Positions 1-12,722 are shown, counted from the first letter of the stretch. The stretch is DNA of 64,000 nucleotides from Ascaphus truei (GCA_036426205.1 CM071568.1:51620040-51684039); one strand, 5' to 3'. Translations and numbers: made by a program. The notes: generated from the letters alone by a model not told the origin.

Positions 1-435
1 GTGTAGACAGTCATTCGGAAAAGCTCTATGGAGAGGTCTTTTTTATATTGCCTTTTCTGACAGAACAGAAGCCATTTCAGGTAAATAAGGATATTTTGTT
101 CCGAATCCTCACAAAACATTAGTTATTTTAACAAATGTGTAAAAGCCACTTCATGAAATAGCTAAACGTAGATTTAAATCCGCTGTGCAATATTTTGGCC
201 AAAATCCTGGAAACTCTGGAACTATTTTTTTTCCATCTGGAGATTAGTTTTAGATTTTATGCCAGTAAAAAAAAACACAGATGGAGTGGGCAGAAGGGAT
301 GTCCTCAGCACATTACTAGTTGATGTGATTTAAATGGCTGCTCTTGAAAAATAAAGTTCTGGAATTACGAACCTGTACCTACTGAGGCTTAAAAGATACA
401 GTAATATACATGGAATTTGAGTCTTGGTGAGCTAC
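1..435. other. Unannotated AT-rich sequence
   Basis: AT-rich sequence with short poly-A/T runs. I see no open frame, terminal repeat or recognisable repeat family before the (TATG)n stretch that begins near 438. Confidence 0.5.
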
Positions 436-571
436 GTGTATGTATGTATGTATGTATATTTGGATAGCGCCATCCATGTACATAATGCTTTACAGCAGTA
501 ATACATATGACAAATAGTAGGCGACATAATGGGAATAAGCTCTTCAGACATAAAAGTAACATTACTTGTTA
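436..571 (-). repeat. L2-like LINE 3' tail, distal part
   Basis: A (TATG)n microsatellite at about 438-459 is followed by TTTGGATAGCGCCATCCATG and CTTTACAGCAG. The reverse complement is the usual end of an L2-like vertebrate LINE, in which a box ending GGCGCTATACAAATAAAG precedes a short tandem tail. The plus-strand counterpart lies at 52585-52795. The repeat stops abruptly near 571 and resumes at about 1782, so a LINE has inserted in its middle. Family assignment is from memory of L2 3' ends. Confidence 0.6.
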
Positions 572-1781
572 TAAATTGAACTTTTTCAGGTTGAGCTAAA
601 ATTGTGAGTGGAGTACCTCAAGGATCGGTACTGGGACCCTTGATTTTTAACTTGTTTATTAATGAACTTAAGGTCGGCATAGAGGGCAAAGCCTCCATCT
701 TTCTGATTACACTAAATTGTGTAAGGTAGTACAATCAGAGCAGGATATAATTTCCCTCCAGAAGGACTTGGAGAGACTAGAAACTTGGGCAGGTAAATGG
801 CAGATGAGGTTTAATACAGATAAATGTAAGGATATGCATTTGGGATTTGGGAAACAAGAATAAACAGGCGACTTACAGATTAAATGGGGATAAATTGGGG
901 GAATCCTTGATGGAGAAGGATTTAGGAGTGCTTGTAGACAGCAGGCTTAACAATCGTGCCAAAAGTCATGCTGCAAAGGCAAACAAGATCTTATCTTGCA
1001 TCAAACGGGCAATGGGTGGAAGGGAAGTAAACATAATTATGCCCCTTTATAAAGCATTAGTAAGACCACACCTTGAATATGGAATACAATTTTCGGCACC
1101 ACTCCTTAGAAAAGACATTATGGAACTAGACAGAGTGCAGAGCAGAGCAATCAAATTAATAAAGGGGATGGACAATCTGGTTTATGGGGAGAGGCTAGCT
1201 AAATTAGATTTATTTACATTAGAAAAGAGGCATCTAAGAGGGGATATAACTATATATATAAATATATTTGGAGACAGAATAAGGAGCTTTCAAAAGAATT
1301 ATTCAGCCCAAGGGCAGTTCAAAGGACTGGGTCATCCCTTAAGTTTGGAGGAAATGAGATTTCACCAGGAACAAAGGTAAAGGTTCTTTACAGTTAGGGA
1401 AGTTAAAATGTGGAATTCATTACCCATGGAGACTATGATGGCAGATTCAATAGATTTGTTCAAAAAATGGTTGGACATCTTTTTAGAAACAAAAGGTATA
1501 CAGGTATATACCAAATAAGTAAACATGGGAAGGATGTTGATCCAGGGAATAATCTGATTGCCAATTATTGGAGTCAGGAAGGAATTTATTTTCCCCCTTA
1601 TGAGATATCATTGGATGATATTGGATGATATTTCACTGGGGTTTTTGTTTGCCTTCCTCTGGATCAATATACTGAAATATGGATAAAGAATAAAGTATCT
1701 GTCTAAATTTAGCATAGGTTGAACTTGATGGACGCATGCCTTTTTTTTCAACCTCATCGACTATGTAACTATATGTAACTA
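572..1781 (+). mobile_element. CR1/L2-clade LINE, 5'-truncated 3' end
   Basis: A 1.2-kb 5'-truncated non-LTR retrotransposon. It opens inside the reverse transcriptase domain (SGVPQGSVLGPLIFNLFINE at about 605-665) and runs through the RT C-terminus into a 3' end of short repeats (CTATGTAACTATATGTAACT at about 1760-1780). Repeated 8-bp-like units at the 3' end are typical of CR1/L2 elements. The insertion splits an L2-like tail. Flanks read GTAACATTA on the left and GTAACTATTA on the right, so a short target duplication is possible but not certain. A second copy of the same family runs on the minus strand from about 63290 to the window end. Confidence 0.8.
598..1518 (+). pseudogene. LINE ORF2 reverse transcriptase C-terminus (broken)
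   Basis: Encodes the second half of a non-LTR reverse transcriptase, the enzyme that copies LINE RNA at a nicked target. The frame shows SGVPQGSVLGPLIFN, then a damaged catalytic block: where family members have FADDTKL the sequence gives FLITLNC, so the catalytic aspartates are lost. A frameshift near 850 leads into the longest open stretch, 847-1380, with KDLGVLVDSRLN, LVRPHLEYGIQF and LDRVQSRAIKLIKGMD, all hallmark blocks of the CR1/L2 RT tail. An in-frame TAA at 1378 interrupts the conserved FHQEQR/RFFTVR region. The frame then continues through VKMWNSLPMETMMADSIDLF to a stop near 1518. The small ORF at 1410-1628 is a shadow in another frame. Confidence 0.85.
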
Positions 1782-2455
1782 TTAGGAAAAGGAGTCCCTG
1801 CACCATAGAGCTTACAATCTAAGTGGTAAGTTGGGAGAACTTACAGAGACACTAGGAAGATGTTATGGTAAATTTGTATGCAAGAGGCCATGGTAAATGC
1901 ATTTGGGATATACAGTATAGTATTGGCTAACGGAGCAACTCAATAAAGAGGTGTGTTTAATATAGGCCTTAAAGGTGGAGAGAGAGGGTAATTGTCGGAT
2001 ATTGAGGGAAAAGGCATTGCAGAGCTGTAGGGCAGTAAGTGAGAAAGGTTTTAGATGGAAGAGGGCTTTGGATACAAAAGGGGTTGACAGAAGACATCTA
2101 TGAGCAAGAGTTAACCAGGTGTATAGTGAGAGATTAGGGCTGAGATTAAAGGAGGGGCAGAGGAATGTATACCCTTAAAAGAGAGAAGGAAAATGCTGTA
2201 AGACAGGATTTAATTGGAAACCAATAGAGAAGCTGAGACAGAATTAGGAGAGAGTGAAGTAATTATAGCAGCAGCATTTAGGGTAAATTGAAGTAGAGGT
2301 AGGCCGTCAGACAATAGAATGTTGCATGACGGGAAAGAATGAGGGCATATTTTTACAATGTTATGTAGGAACAATGTACAGGTTTTAGCTATAGTACATT
2401 TTAAATGTGAGAGGTCAATGTGAGGGATGAGTAACATGTGACAACTAGGAAGTGT
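1782..2455 (-). repeat. L2-like LINE 3' UTR, proximal part
   Basis: Continuation of the repeat interrupted at 571. It contains GGAGTCCCTGCACCATAGAG followed by CTTACAATCTAAGTGG, the reverse complement of the vertebrate L2 box ATTGTAAGCTC...GCAGGGAC. It goes on with the GGTGGAGAGAGAGGGTAATT and GGGCAGTAAGTGAGAAAGG blocks common in amphibian copies. There is no coding frame. ORFs reported inside it on either strand are accidental. Confidence 0.6.
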
Positions 2456-5400
2456 GCTTGTGATTACAGATAGGCAAAACTGTAAAAATCTGTATAACGG
2501 AATTCCCTGAGTTTTCCATTTAAAATCCGTTCCGCCGTGTAAAATCCATCGATAGATTGTGCCCGTTTCATTCCATGCGGATCAAAAACCGCCATTGGAT
2601 ACAATCCACTGGTGGATTTTACAAATCCACGGATTCCGCATAATACACCAGCAGATTGTGGAATCTGCGGATTGAATTGGCAATGATAAAAAAAAATTAT
2701 TCGGAACTCTTCCCCCAAATTTCTTAACATTTTTCAATTAATTCAATATAAAAAATATTTAGTACCGTAGATACCAGGTATATATTGATGTGTAATATTT
2801 ACCTGGCATAATCAAAATTGAAACACATTATTAACCCCTTAGTAACTAGCATTCATGATGACATGCATCATGCGTACTATCATGTACGCTACAGTATGTT
2901 GTCTAGACATTTTATACTCCGAATTACCCATTGCATGCCCTAAAGTCTAGCAACAAACACGAATAACAATCCCCATTGTAGGAATCGCTTGTACTGTAGC
3001 ATATTAGTCCAAGCAGGCTAATAGGGCTATGAGGCATTGGACTAATATCAAAACAAAATAGAAATTGACGTAGCATACAGTATATAAAATACAATATACA
3101 GTACACTGTATATAAAGTAGCCATTAACCACTTGAGTGCCAGTGAGATTACCTATACCCTCTCCAGAATAGCCTATGTAGCCCTTCTGGCATCAAAATGG
3201 TCTAAGGTGTTCTTAGCAACTCAATTCGATGCCATCCTTTTTAAAAAGACTTCACAGTCTTGATGGATGCCCTAGTTACTCTGTTCCAAAATAATTCCTC
3301 CTGGGGTATTTCCTTAAAAAATATAAATCTTCTTCTTATCTATATGCCCTTTCTCAGTCTAGTCTCTGTGACCAACTGCCATGCTATATTATTTTGAGTT
3401 TAGGTAATTAATTAGATCATGATACTAAAAAGTGTTGAGGTTTTTTTGATCAACTTTCACAAACAATTGCATCAATTTTTTCAGAAAGTGGGGGGTCAAA
3501 AAGATCTGAGTATTGAAGTTTGGCAGTTTTGGACAAAGTTTGATATGTTTGGAACATTTATTGTCTGCTTAAGATTGATTTGATATACACCTTTATGACT
3601 AGTATTGCATTGCCCTGCAATGCTTAGTTAAACCCTTTGACATTTTGTTGAAATTAGCATATTGTACTAACAAAGTAGTTACCAAGAAATACTGTTTCAG
3701 CTGAAATTAAAATGTTCCAAAATAAAAAATAAATAAAAATGTACATGCAAATAACCGGTATTTTCTCAGAACTGTTTGAAAAAAGGCAGCCTAGCAAATT
3801 GAATTCTGCTTACCTCACTCTGTGTAAAATGGCCATTCTAAATGTAGAATTGTAAATATTTAATGAGGAAATACTCTCTTTCTCTACACTTTAGTGACAC
3901 CATTTAACGTTGTTCAAAAAGACCATTGCCATGCGTTGGGAGTGATTTTCTTATGTCATTAATGTACTGATGCTTTCATTGCAGTCATTTCTCACTGAAT
4001 ATTGTAATCGCCTTATGCTACATATTCTTTTAATCTGTTTGAAATACATTTTTGTTATTAACCCATTTAGTGCTGAAATTAACAGCAATGCAGAGCAATA
4101 TGTTGTTAGCCACTTTAGCTCTGAAACGGGATAAACAAAAGCTTGGGTTGGAGGGATTTAGCAGCAGTAAATGAAAATCTTCACTGCCAGAATGGCCCAG
4201 CCAACTGTGAAGCATAACACAATGGTGCTGCTCATATAACATTGTGTTATGTTTATGATACGTGCGGGTTTATGGTAAGTATCGATATTATTTCGAGTGT
4301 ACAGTAGGTATTTAATTATATCATGATACTAAAAAGTGTTGCACTCATTTGCACATAGATATAAAGAAGACACAAAGGAAAAAAATGCATTAACCCCTAC
4401 TAGCCAAGTAGGTATTAATGCCTGAATAATCCATGCCAAGGCGGTGTTTGTGGTAGGCAATGGCGTTAACATTAGACCAACTATAAAACTCCTGATAGTA
4501 ACCCTTTAAGTGCTGGAGGGGCTGCAGCACCACAGTGCCAAGGCTCCTCGGGCATGTCGTGAACACATGATCACGATATCACTAGTGAGGCTAATGAAAG
4601 AGGAGTTCAATGCGATCTCCCCATGAAAAGGATCTAGGGCCCTATAGTGCCAGACTCCATGATGTGGTGTTAGCAACGTCATGGGAACTTTGGGGTTGTT
4701 GTTAATGTTTTTTTCCTTACCCATATGTACAGTATTAGCTCATAGAAGAAGTCAAACTCCACCTAATCCTCATGCCCTTCTTGTACCAAGTTACATTTTT
4801 TTTTCTAGTATTGATGGAACTGAAGGGGCTGCAACAAATCAAGGATTGTACAATTCTTTGGTACATTTTTTAACTATGTATTGCATGCTATATTTTCTTA
4901 GCCATTTTGGATGGCTAGAAGGAACATATAGCATGTAATAACCTGTGTTAGTGCTATGGATATTGGGTTATGTCCATGTAAACCCTGTGCATGCAAGAGA
5001 GGTAATTTAGGATTACCTATGCATTGATAAACTCTTTAGAGATTAATTTGTTTTTCATTTGCTATTAATTGTATTGATGTTTTTGTATTTTTATTACCTA
5101 CTCCTGTACTCCAGCTTATCGTTATATTTGGTGTTTTATTTGAAACATAATATACATAATTAAAATGGCTATATCTCCAGGAGGAGTAGATAATGGAAAT
5201 GTCACATTTTCTTTTGAAAGACTGATATAAAAGCTCATTGCTGTCATATAAAAAGGAAAAAATATATATATATATATATTCACTTTATATACATTTTTCA
5301 CGTTATCACCGTTTAATAAATAGGATGCAATCTCTCTAAATAAGCATATCAGTAACAGCACTTGCTTTCAGAAGATTTTATTTTACCTCTCCTGTACAGA

Positions 5401-7070
5401 GACAAAGCTTTAACAATTGTACAATTATTGAACTTGCTTTAATCCTGGGGCATACCTGCTCACATCAAGGAATCAACAGCCAGCAATCATCAAGCTATGG
5501 TGGGGGGGAGGGGGTATCACAAGATGATGAATCCTTTACTAATGATTCTTCTTTAATTGTTCCTGTTTAAAAAAAATCCTGATCTAGCCTGATTAAAAAT
5601 GAGGCTGTTTTCTATAAAAGCAACTCTGGGCAGTAATATTGTTAAATTTGAATTAAAGCAAGCACTCTTTTTTAAAATATAAAGTTAAGTTAAAACACAG
5701 GCATTTATTTTGATCCAATTTTTAAAACCATATATTATGCTAAATAAGGACTTTGAACGAACTAGAATATTTTTTTTTTTTAGAAAAGACATATCAGAGA
5801 ATGTAACAGCAATTGAAACAGTAGCTGAAGATGTCACTACACTTAGCTAACCTACTGATGCAGTTTTCGTGGCATGTTTCGATTGCCACCCACAGAGCAT
5901 ATTCCATAAATTAACTTCAGCTGATGCAAATGGGTCACAATATAACCAAAAGGTCAGGGTACCATTATAAAAATAACCTATAAGATTGGAAAACATGACA
6001 GTTTGTAAGTGGAACTAACGTGCTCCCTATTTTCAAAAGAAACCTTTCAAAATCTTTATATCCCAGACGAGGCATCATCTGGTTGAAGACTTGTAAAATA
6101 TGACTTCCCATTTTCTCACTTCACTGCACTGCCTGTATGCACTGCAATTGTTCAGCAATTTCTCACACCAGACTTGCACTCATATTGTTTCACCTTCCAT
6201 GAAATGAACTGTGACCTCAGCTGACTTTGATGTTGAATTCTTTATAAAAATGATGTGTGTGCTTAGTGTACTATTTTTGGTGATGGCCACTTTAACCTTA
6301 TAACGAATGAACAATGTAAAAAAAATTTTAGTTTTCTTTAGTACACGGCAAATACAGTACTAGATGAATAAATGTGGATACTCGTAGTCAATTCTATTCA
6401 ATCGTTTGTCAAAGCAGGTTTAAAAATAAATTAAGTTCAAATGTACATTTATTTTTTATCTTCCCAGCCTTGCCATGAAACTGTAGAGCTGTTTCATATT
6501 CTTTACGCCTGTATCACATTGTTTGCTGAGCTGCTGTTGCTGAATAGGTACTGTAGGTATTAATAATGAATAACACAGAACCAGGTGGTATGTAGATTCT
6601 ATGCCTTGGACATAATTTCATTGTTGAATACGTTTTCTAACTTCCCAATGGCATTGTACTTTAAAAACGTAGACAGGATTTATAAAAACAAATGAAGTCA
6701 TAGACTGAATTGGGTCTTTTTTTTCTTTAAAAAAAAAAAAAATCGAGAAATGTTTTGAATTTTAAATGAAAATCACATGTTTTTTTTTTTCCTTAAGGAA
6801 ATAAGATACAATAAAAGATCACTTCTGTTATAATTAGTTCTTAAGTCATCCTACAAATGTCAATAAAGCAATCAAACCCTGCTGGGAATGAGTACTCACA
6901 CAGATGTTAAAAAGATGTTTGCACATTTTTAAATAGATAAAAGCTGCAATTGCTGACATGCATTTTAACCACACCCAATATTTGTTTTTCAGGTTTAAGG
7001 CATATTTTCTGTGAAGTAACAGTGGCAATATTTTTGCTAAGAAGGGGGAAAGGAATCATATTTAAATCAA
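2456..7070. other. AT-rich interval, no gene seen
   Basis: About 2480-2700 holds a patch rich in AATCCGC/GGATTT words in both orientations, probably an old short inverted-repeat element without clear ends. The rest to 7070 is low-complexity AT-rich DNA with a (TA)n run at 5262-5279 and poly-A/T tracts. ATCATGATACTAAAAAGTGT occurs twice (about 3415 and 4320), hinting at an unclassified dispersed repeat. No reading frame longer than about 90 codons has any recognisable domain. Confidence 0.5.
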
Positions 7071-8035
7071 TATGATTTTTTTTTTTTATAGTAATAATCA
7101 TGTTATTTATATAGTGATTTTCTCCCAATGGGACTCAAAGTACTTCACAGTTACTAAAAAGGAAAAGAAGAAACCATTTAAACTTATAAAAGGGACTAAA
7201 CACAAGGAAAGATACAATACAGGGTGGGATGATACTGTAGATATTAAATGCTAGACAGGTTGTGCTTTATTAATGAAATGCTTGGGTAAATATGTACGGT
7301 ATGTCTTGAGTCTGTTTTAATAGATTTCCAGAGAGGGGACCTCTCAAACTGTACGTGTCAGACTGTTCCAAAAAAGTGGAAGCAGCGTGGCTAAAAGCTC
7401 AGACCCCAAAGGAAGTCAAGGAGATTCTGGGAACTGTTAGGAGTCCTTCATCTGCAGATCGAAGAAAACAAATGGTTGTGTAGGGAACTAGAATCTCTTT
7501 CAGATCGCTGGGACCCTGGTCATGTAGTGGTTTTGAATGTGAACAAGCCAATCTTGAAATAAATTTGCCATTTAACAGGCAGTCAGTGCAAAGAACGGAG
7601 AACAGGTGTAATGTGACAAGAACCTGGCTTTAGCATTCTGCACCGGCTGCAGCATTTTGCACCAGCTGAGGCGTTGCAACTCTTTATCCGGAAGACCCAT
7701 ATAGAGTGCATTGCAGCAGTAGTCCAGGACACAAAGACATGGACAAGTGTAGTAAGATCCTGGGGGAATAAAGTCCTTAATCCTGGCTAAATTCTTTAGG
7801 TGGAAGAATTAAGCTTTTATCATGGTTCACACCTGATATTTAAGGGTCAAGTCACAGTCAAAGACAATACCAAGATTGGAGTTTAGCAACTGGGGACCCC
7901 CAAGCTTAAGGCCAGGGTGGTCTCCTTGCTGCAGTCTTGTCTTCTAACAGTGAGCATCCAGATTTCGATAAATCTGGTGTCATTCTTTGGCACCAATTTA
8001 GCTCTAGTTTTGTAGTTATGAAGGGGGAGAATTAG
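7071..8035 (-). repeat. LINE 3' UTR fossil (L2-like family)
   Basis: Begins with TATTTATATAGTGATTTTCTCCCAATGGGACTC, whose reverse complement is a typical vertebrate LINE terminus. It continues through about 950 bp containing GCATTGCAGCAGTAGTCCAG, a block I associate with L2-like 3' regions. Homology is inferred by pattern. No coding domain is visible and small ORFs here are fortuitous. Confidence 0.45.
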
Positions 8036-10974
8036 ATAAATGGCCCATATAATTTGTTAATGAGCATTTACTTGAATGACTATTAAAAGCGACAATGACT
8101 GTTGCACTTTAGTACATGTACATATACAGCTTGCTTTGCTCGACTCATCTTTTCTATGCATTTCGTCATATACATTAATCCCCATTTTTAAAACCAAGTT
8201 TTTTTTTTTTGTAAAAAGCATTGTCAGCCCCTTAAATTGTAGATTGGGCACTAAAAAAAATGTACCATCAGATTTCATCTTAAATGAGAGAGTGCAAGAG
8301 TGACAATTGTGATGAATAGGGTACTGGTGTAAGGCCCAACAGGATTAGAACACAAAACCTTTGCTGTTATGGACAGCAGCTATAGACTAAAGTATGCCCT
8401 AAACAAGCTGGTTGGTAGCATCACTGTCACAACATACTGTTGAGCTCTAGTGCTTATCATGTGAAGACAAAATCTGTGTGATGTATTATATGCATCATTC
8501 TGCTCCTGCTCCTGTAATGCTTATAATTTGGTGAGATGTTTACCTACTTGCTTATCCATGCTGTAAATGTGTCCAAAACAGAAGAAATGTCTCCTTTTGC
8601 ATGGTTCTGTTTTCCTAACCTTCATTACCATTTATATAAACATATTGTTAATTCATTTAACATTTTATTAATGTATTGCATTTACATTCATGGCCTTTCT
8701 GAATGTTAATTTTCATTAGAATCAACTACTGTATATGTATTGATAGAAATGGAAACAGATACATTTAAATTTAGGTATTTTAATTTTCGTATATATTTTT
8801 ACATTTATGACAGAATCGGCACAGAAAAAAATTGACAATTAAACAGGCATCTAAATTAAGGGGTGGGCGCTCACTGGCATTTTGGTTTTCAAAAATATGT
8901 GTTTGTCTTGCCAACTCGACTGGTTTTCGTTTATGGGTTTAAAAAATGATCTATTCTTTTAAAAATGTAATCATGTATGTGTGTGTGTATGGAATGGGAC
9001 AAGGGCGCGAGATGGGGGAAAGAGTTACAAAGGATGAGTGGCATGGGGGAGAGAGGGATATAATGGTGAGAGTGACATGAGAGTGAAATGGGGGGAGTGA
9101 TTGATGACGAGTGGGTGATATGCAGGGGGACTAGGTGATAAGGGAGGGAGTATGGGTAACATGGGAGGGAGAGAGTGAGATGAAGGGTAGTGTCCCTATT
9201 TCCCCTGGTGCAGATGTAGAGTCACTAGGGGTTAGTGCAGATCAGAGGCTCACTTATTCCTGCTGGCCTCTCATGATATGATTCCCATTGTCAGTGGAGG
9301 CATGGCCAGCAGAAGAAAGGGAGCCTCCAATCTGCAGTTAAACCATGCAAACCCTACAGCTGCACCATGGGTATAATAAATTGTTTTTGCAGAAATCCGA
9401 AGGGCCCTGGTTCGTTCCTTTTTTTGGCATACAGTATACTCTCTAAAACCATACGTATAGTACAGATATAAAGGGATTGCTTTATGAATCCATTGTATGA
9501 TATGCGAACTGCACAACAACACCTATTTTTAAATAAAAAATTATCTTAACGAGATCACGCTTATCTCTCTTTCATGTTTTACCTCAAAAATAAAGAGAGA
9601 GAGAGTTATCCGTGTGATGTGCAAAAAGCCTGAGGTTCTAAAGTATTATGTAATAAGTTTCTGTTTATCATTGCTGAAGAATCCTATGGGAATGAATGTT
9701 TCTCAGTCTATATTTAAGCATATATTAACACAAATATGATTTTGTTCATTGTATTTGATATATACAATGGTGCTACACAAACTTTACATAAAGTCTATAG
9801 CACAAAACTGGGACAAAACCATAATAAAAAAACAGCACCAGATTTAACAAAGGAACGGAATCTCATTAAAAATCAATTTTATGCAATTCTTTTTCCCTTG
9901 TTCCCCCCAGTTTTGAATCTAAGAGATCTCTTCCCCTGTTGTTTCAGTGATGTTTATGCAATGTTACACATAAGAAACCCCACCGGCATCGTGCAATGGT
10001 ATTACTTGGGTTTACAAAGCAGAGACCTTGTTGCACACATTTATATAACAAATGCCCTATCTGAATTCTGATTTGGAACTACACCTTTATTATATTGTAT
10101 TTGTTAGCAGATAAATGTGTAAGAGATCTAAAGACAATACAAATGAAAGGTCATTTAGATACAAATCAATGAAACTGTGTGGCAGCAATCAGGGATTTAG
10201 GAGCATTCTTTTTGTAATTGGGCAAGATTGATTTAGGGGCCGAAAACCACCCATAATTTTTATAGTCTGTGGGTCAGACGGGCAGCTGCAGAAACCGCTC
10301 GGCTAATTATGAGAATTCACTGTTCGTTAATAGAATCCCTCTCCACAAACAGCAGCTGTGTGTTTGCTCACGCGGATTATTAATTCTAGCCTCACCTCAG
10401 CTATGAGTGTCTGCTGCATCGAAGGGCATCTTCCCATAGAAGTGTCAGATATCACCCAATCACTGCCAGCATACGGGAAAAAAATATATAGAGAAAGTCA
10501 AATACCTTCTAATCACAGGTATACTGTATAAAGATTTTGCATCTACATCACAATTCAACCTCTCACTCCTAAACAATTAAATGGCAATTTTGGAAGTCAT
10601 TAATCTGTAGGCAACCTTGTGAGATCTAATTTATACCTGTCAGGAGCAATGGACAGCAGCTAATAGGAAAGTAATTGTAATAGAAGTCTGCTTTCCCACT
10701 TGATAGCATGCTTTTACTGAGAGACCTTGGAGACTGTGTTATCAGAGCATGTATTGAATTCTGCTGTTACTGTACCATATTTTACAATGATAGAAGTGAT
10801 TAACCCATTTCTCTTCCAGAATGCATTGCAGGCTTCAACGGCAGTGAAGGAGTTAAGAGAAAAGGTTTCCTGTGTTCCCTTGTATTTAAATAAACAAGAT
10901 GTCTACACAATCCCTAAATATTTTAGAATGGAAACTATCAGCTATGCAGATTTTTGATGGACTTTATTTGATTT
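8036..10974. other. AT-rich interval with a purine-rich patch
   Basis: No gene or clear repeat terminus was found. About 8995-9215 is purine-rich (repeated GGGAGAGAG, GATGGGG, GAGTGA words) and may be a decayed minisatellite. Frames at 9736-10071 and 10727-10957 have no domain, signal or codon pattern I recognise. Confidence 0.45.
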
Positions 10975-11252
10975 AATAAATCAGCAGACTGGAGCCCTGT
11001 CTTGTTTTAATGCCTTATGTTTATTCGTAAGAATTTCTTCACGATTGCATTTCTTGGGTAATACTTGCAAGTAGAAATGGACAAATCCACCCAAATCCAT
11101 TTCCCCAGATTTTCAACCAAAATCAATTTCACAGTGTAAAATTCGCCAATCTCTACTTGCAGGTGTTTTTTTTCTCCAACTTTATATATATATATATATA
11201 GAATAAACAAAAGGCATTAAAACAAGACAGGGCTCCAGTCTGCTGATTTATT
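10975..11252. mobile_element. Short inverted-repeat element with 52-bp arms
   Basis: Arms at 10975-11026 and 11201-11252 are reverse complements over 52 bp, with one A/T difference seen by eye; both contain CAGACTGGAGCCCTGTCTTG. The 174-bp centre carries a second, weaker inverted pair (TACTTGCAAGTAGAAATGG against CTCTACTTGCAGG) and a (TA)n run at 11183-11200. This has the architecture of a foldback or MITE. No target duplication was identified and no transposase is encoded. Confidence 0.6.
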
Positions 11253-11472
11253 TATATAGCATAAGAAAATATTGTACACATGACCAGACTGAAACATCGG
11301 TCCAGCTAATAAATCACCATTAATTATTTTTTATTTTGAGTGTGCAGGTTCATCTGTTCAGGTAACTAGGACCTGCAAATTGGTTATACCTCGCAGGCTT
11401 ATGCGCTTTGGCTGAAGGGTTAACTACATTACCCTTTTTCAAGGGATAGATAGATAACTTCATCTGAAAAAC

Positions 11473-11618
11473 CTCCTGCTGGGCAGCAGTAGAGTCGTAG
11501 AGTCCAACGTAGCATCCAGCTCAGTCTCCAGAGCCTCGAGCTCCTCGCCCAGGTCACACTTTTGTTTCTCCTCCTTCTTGCGGCCAGCATGCTCATACTC
11601 CAGGTCCTTCCTCAGGTC
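11473..11618 (-). pseudogene. Myosin-II-tail-like coiled-coil fragment
   Basis: The minus strand reads [19 protein letters not shown] then [20 protein letters not shown], closely resembling the coiled-coil rod of vertebrate non-muscle myosin II heavy chains (family block [19 protein letters not shown], known from memory). After LDS an 8-bp duplication (GACTCTAC twice) shifts the frame. Skipping it gives the expected TAAQQE. Upstream sequence to about 11750 has stops in the frames I tried. No splice sites are evident. This is probably a retrocopied or captured fragment rather than a working exon. A single exon of an active gene is the alternative, but the frameshift argues against it. Confidence 0.55.
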
Positions 11619-11992
11619 TGAAGCTGTCTATCTGCACTTCTTTTTCCACTCAGTGCAGTTGCCACTTCAGCTTCTTTGGCGTACTGACTCATGGGGCACT
11701 ATTTCCTCAGCTCTTCACACATTTCCCTATATATCCTGTAAACACAACCGGTCATGCACAATGGGACAGACTTCCCTTGCAGAATCTGTTATTTCTCTTC
11801 GGTTGGGCGCCCATTTTAAATCCCCACATTTATTTTCAAACCCCTAGTTTACACTGCTCAGTGCCTTTTAGACTGCCCACATTAAACTCCACCAATTGTG
11901 ATGTCTGCATCACATCACAGTATCTTTTAATCCCAGATTAAGGCCGGAAACATTGTATTTCTCTACACAGGGTTTATTTACAGACTTAAATT

Positions 11993-12088
11993 AAACACTA
12001 ACAGGCCCACCGTCCCTTTAAATCAAAACAAATCATAAAAATAACACCAACTCCATCATAGGAGTCTAACTACACAATAGTTGCAGCC
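11993..12088 (+). repeat. 96-bp direct repeat, copy A
   Basis: AAACACTAACAGGCCCACCG onward matches copy B at 14782-14877 with only two substitutions seen by eye over 96 bp. The pair brackets 2.7 kb containing a coiled-coil pseudogene and a PLE fragment. It is far too long to be a normal target-site duplication. It could be the remnant of two LTRs or a local duplication. Confidence 0.75.
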
Positions 12089-12091
12089 TCT

Positions 12092-12722
12092 CTACTTCTC
12101 CATATCTTGCTCCAGTTTCTGGACCTTCTCCCACTCCCTCTCATACAGATTCACCTGGCATCTAAGTTCCGCCTTCAGCGATGCTCTGGTGTCGCCCAGC
12201 CTGTCTTCAGCTCCTCATGCTGCTCTGTGGGGACATACTGTGTACTCAGATGCTCCTGTAGCACTTTTACTTTGTGAGAAGCCTGGAAACGTTCTTTCTG
12301 TAGCACTCACTGCTTCTCCTCAGCATCCGCCTGTTTCACCTTGGCATCTTGCAGACTCGCACGCAGCTCTTGCAGCTTGCTCCGCAGTCTGTGCTCTTCT
12401 TGTGTGCGCTGCTCCAGGCAGATGTTCCATGTTCTTTAAGCAGCCTTCTTTCTGCATTCTCCAGTGCTTCCTGCACTTCAAAATGTTCTTGTATAAATTC
12501 TCTCTTTACCTTACCAAACTCTGCTTTGAGCACGCAAGCCTCTTGTTGAGAAACTTCAACCTCTGTGATGAAACTTTGAATGTCTTTCAGGGCCATCTCA
12601 TAGTACTGTTTCCAGTTCACACTCGTTTTCTCTGATTCGCTTGGCTTTCTGTTTATGGCGGTATCAGTAGCCTTTATCATCCCTAAACTAGTCATCATTC
12701 CTGTGACGATTGCACCAAGCAC
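12092..12722 (-). pseudogene. Coiled-coil protein pseudogene (Glu/Lys/Gln-rich)
   Basis: A 128-codon minus-strand frame (12336-12722) is a continuous heptad-like coiled coil: VNWKQYYEMALKDIQSFITE, EVSQQEACVLKAEFGKVKRE, EALENAERRLLKEH. It shifts frame near 12420. In another frame, QRTQEEHRLRSKLQELRASL and KQADAEEKQ-like sequence can be followed. Further 3', VKVLQEHLSTQYVPTEQHEE, then after another shift LKAELRCQVNLYEREWEKVQ and KLEQDMEK, end at a stop at 12092-12094. The TEQHEELK and YEREWEKVQKL blocks remind me of ankyrin-repeat coiled-coil proteins (RAI14/UACA type), but this is a weak memory match. No introns are seen and several frameshifts are present, so it reads as a retrocopy. Confidence 0.5.

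Noticed and set aside
11398..11460. CTTGAAAAAGGGT...ACCC...CCAAAGCGC series, also at about 61010-61060, considered as hammerhead-like
   Set aside because: Stem II is fine, but seven extra bases (such as TTTGGCC) lie between it and the AAA, and GAAAC is not present.
12081..12635. 184-codon plus-strand ORF
   Set aside because: Antisense shadow of the coiled-coil pseudogene, whose minus-strand heptad pattern is the meaningful one.
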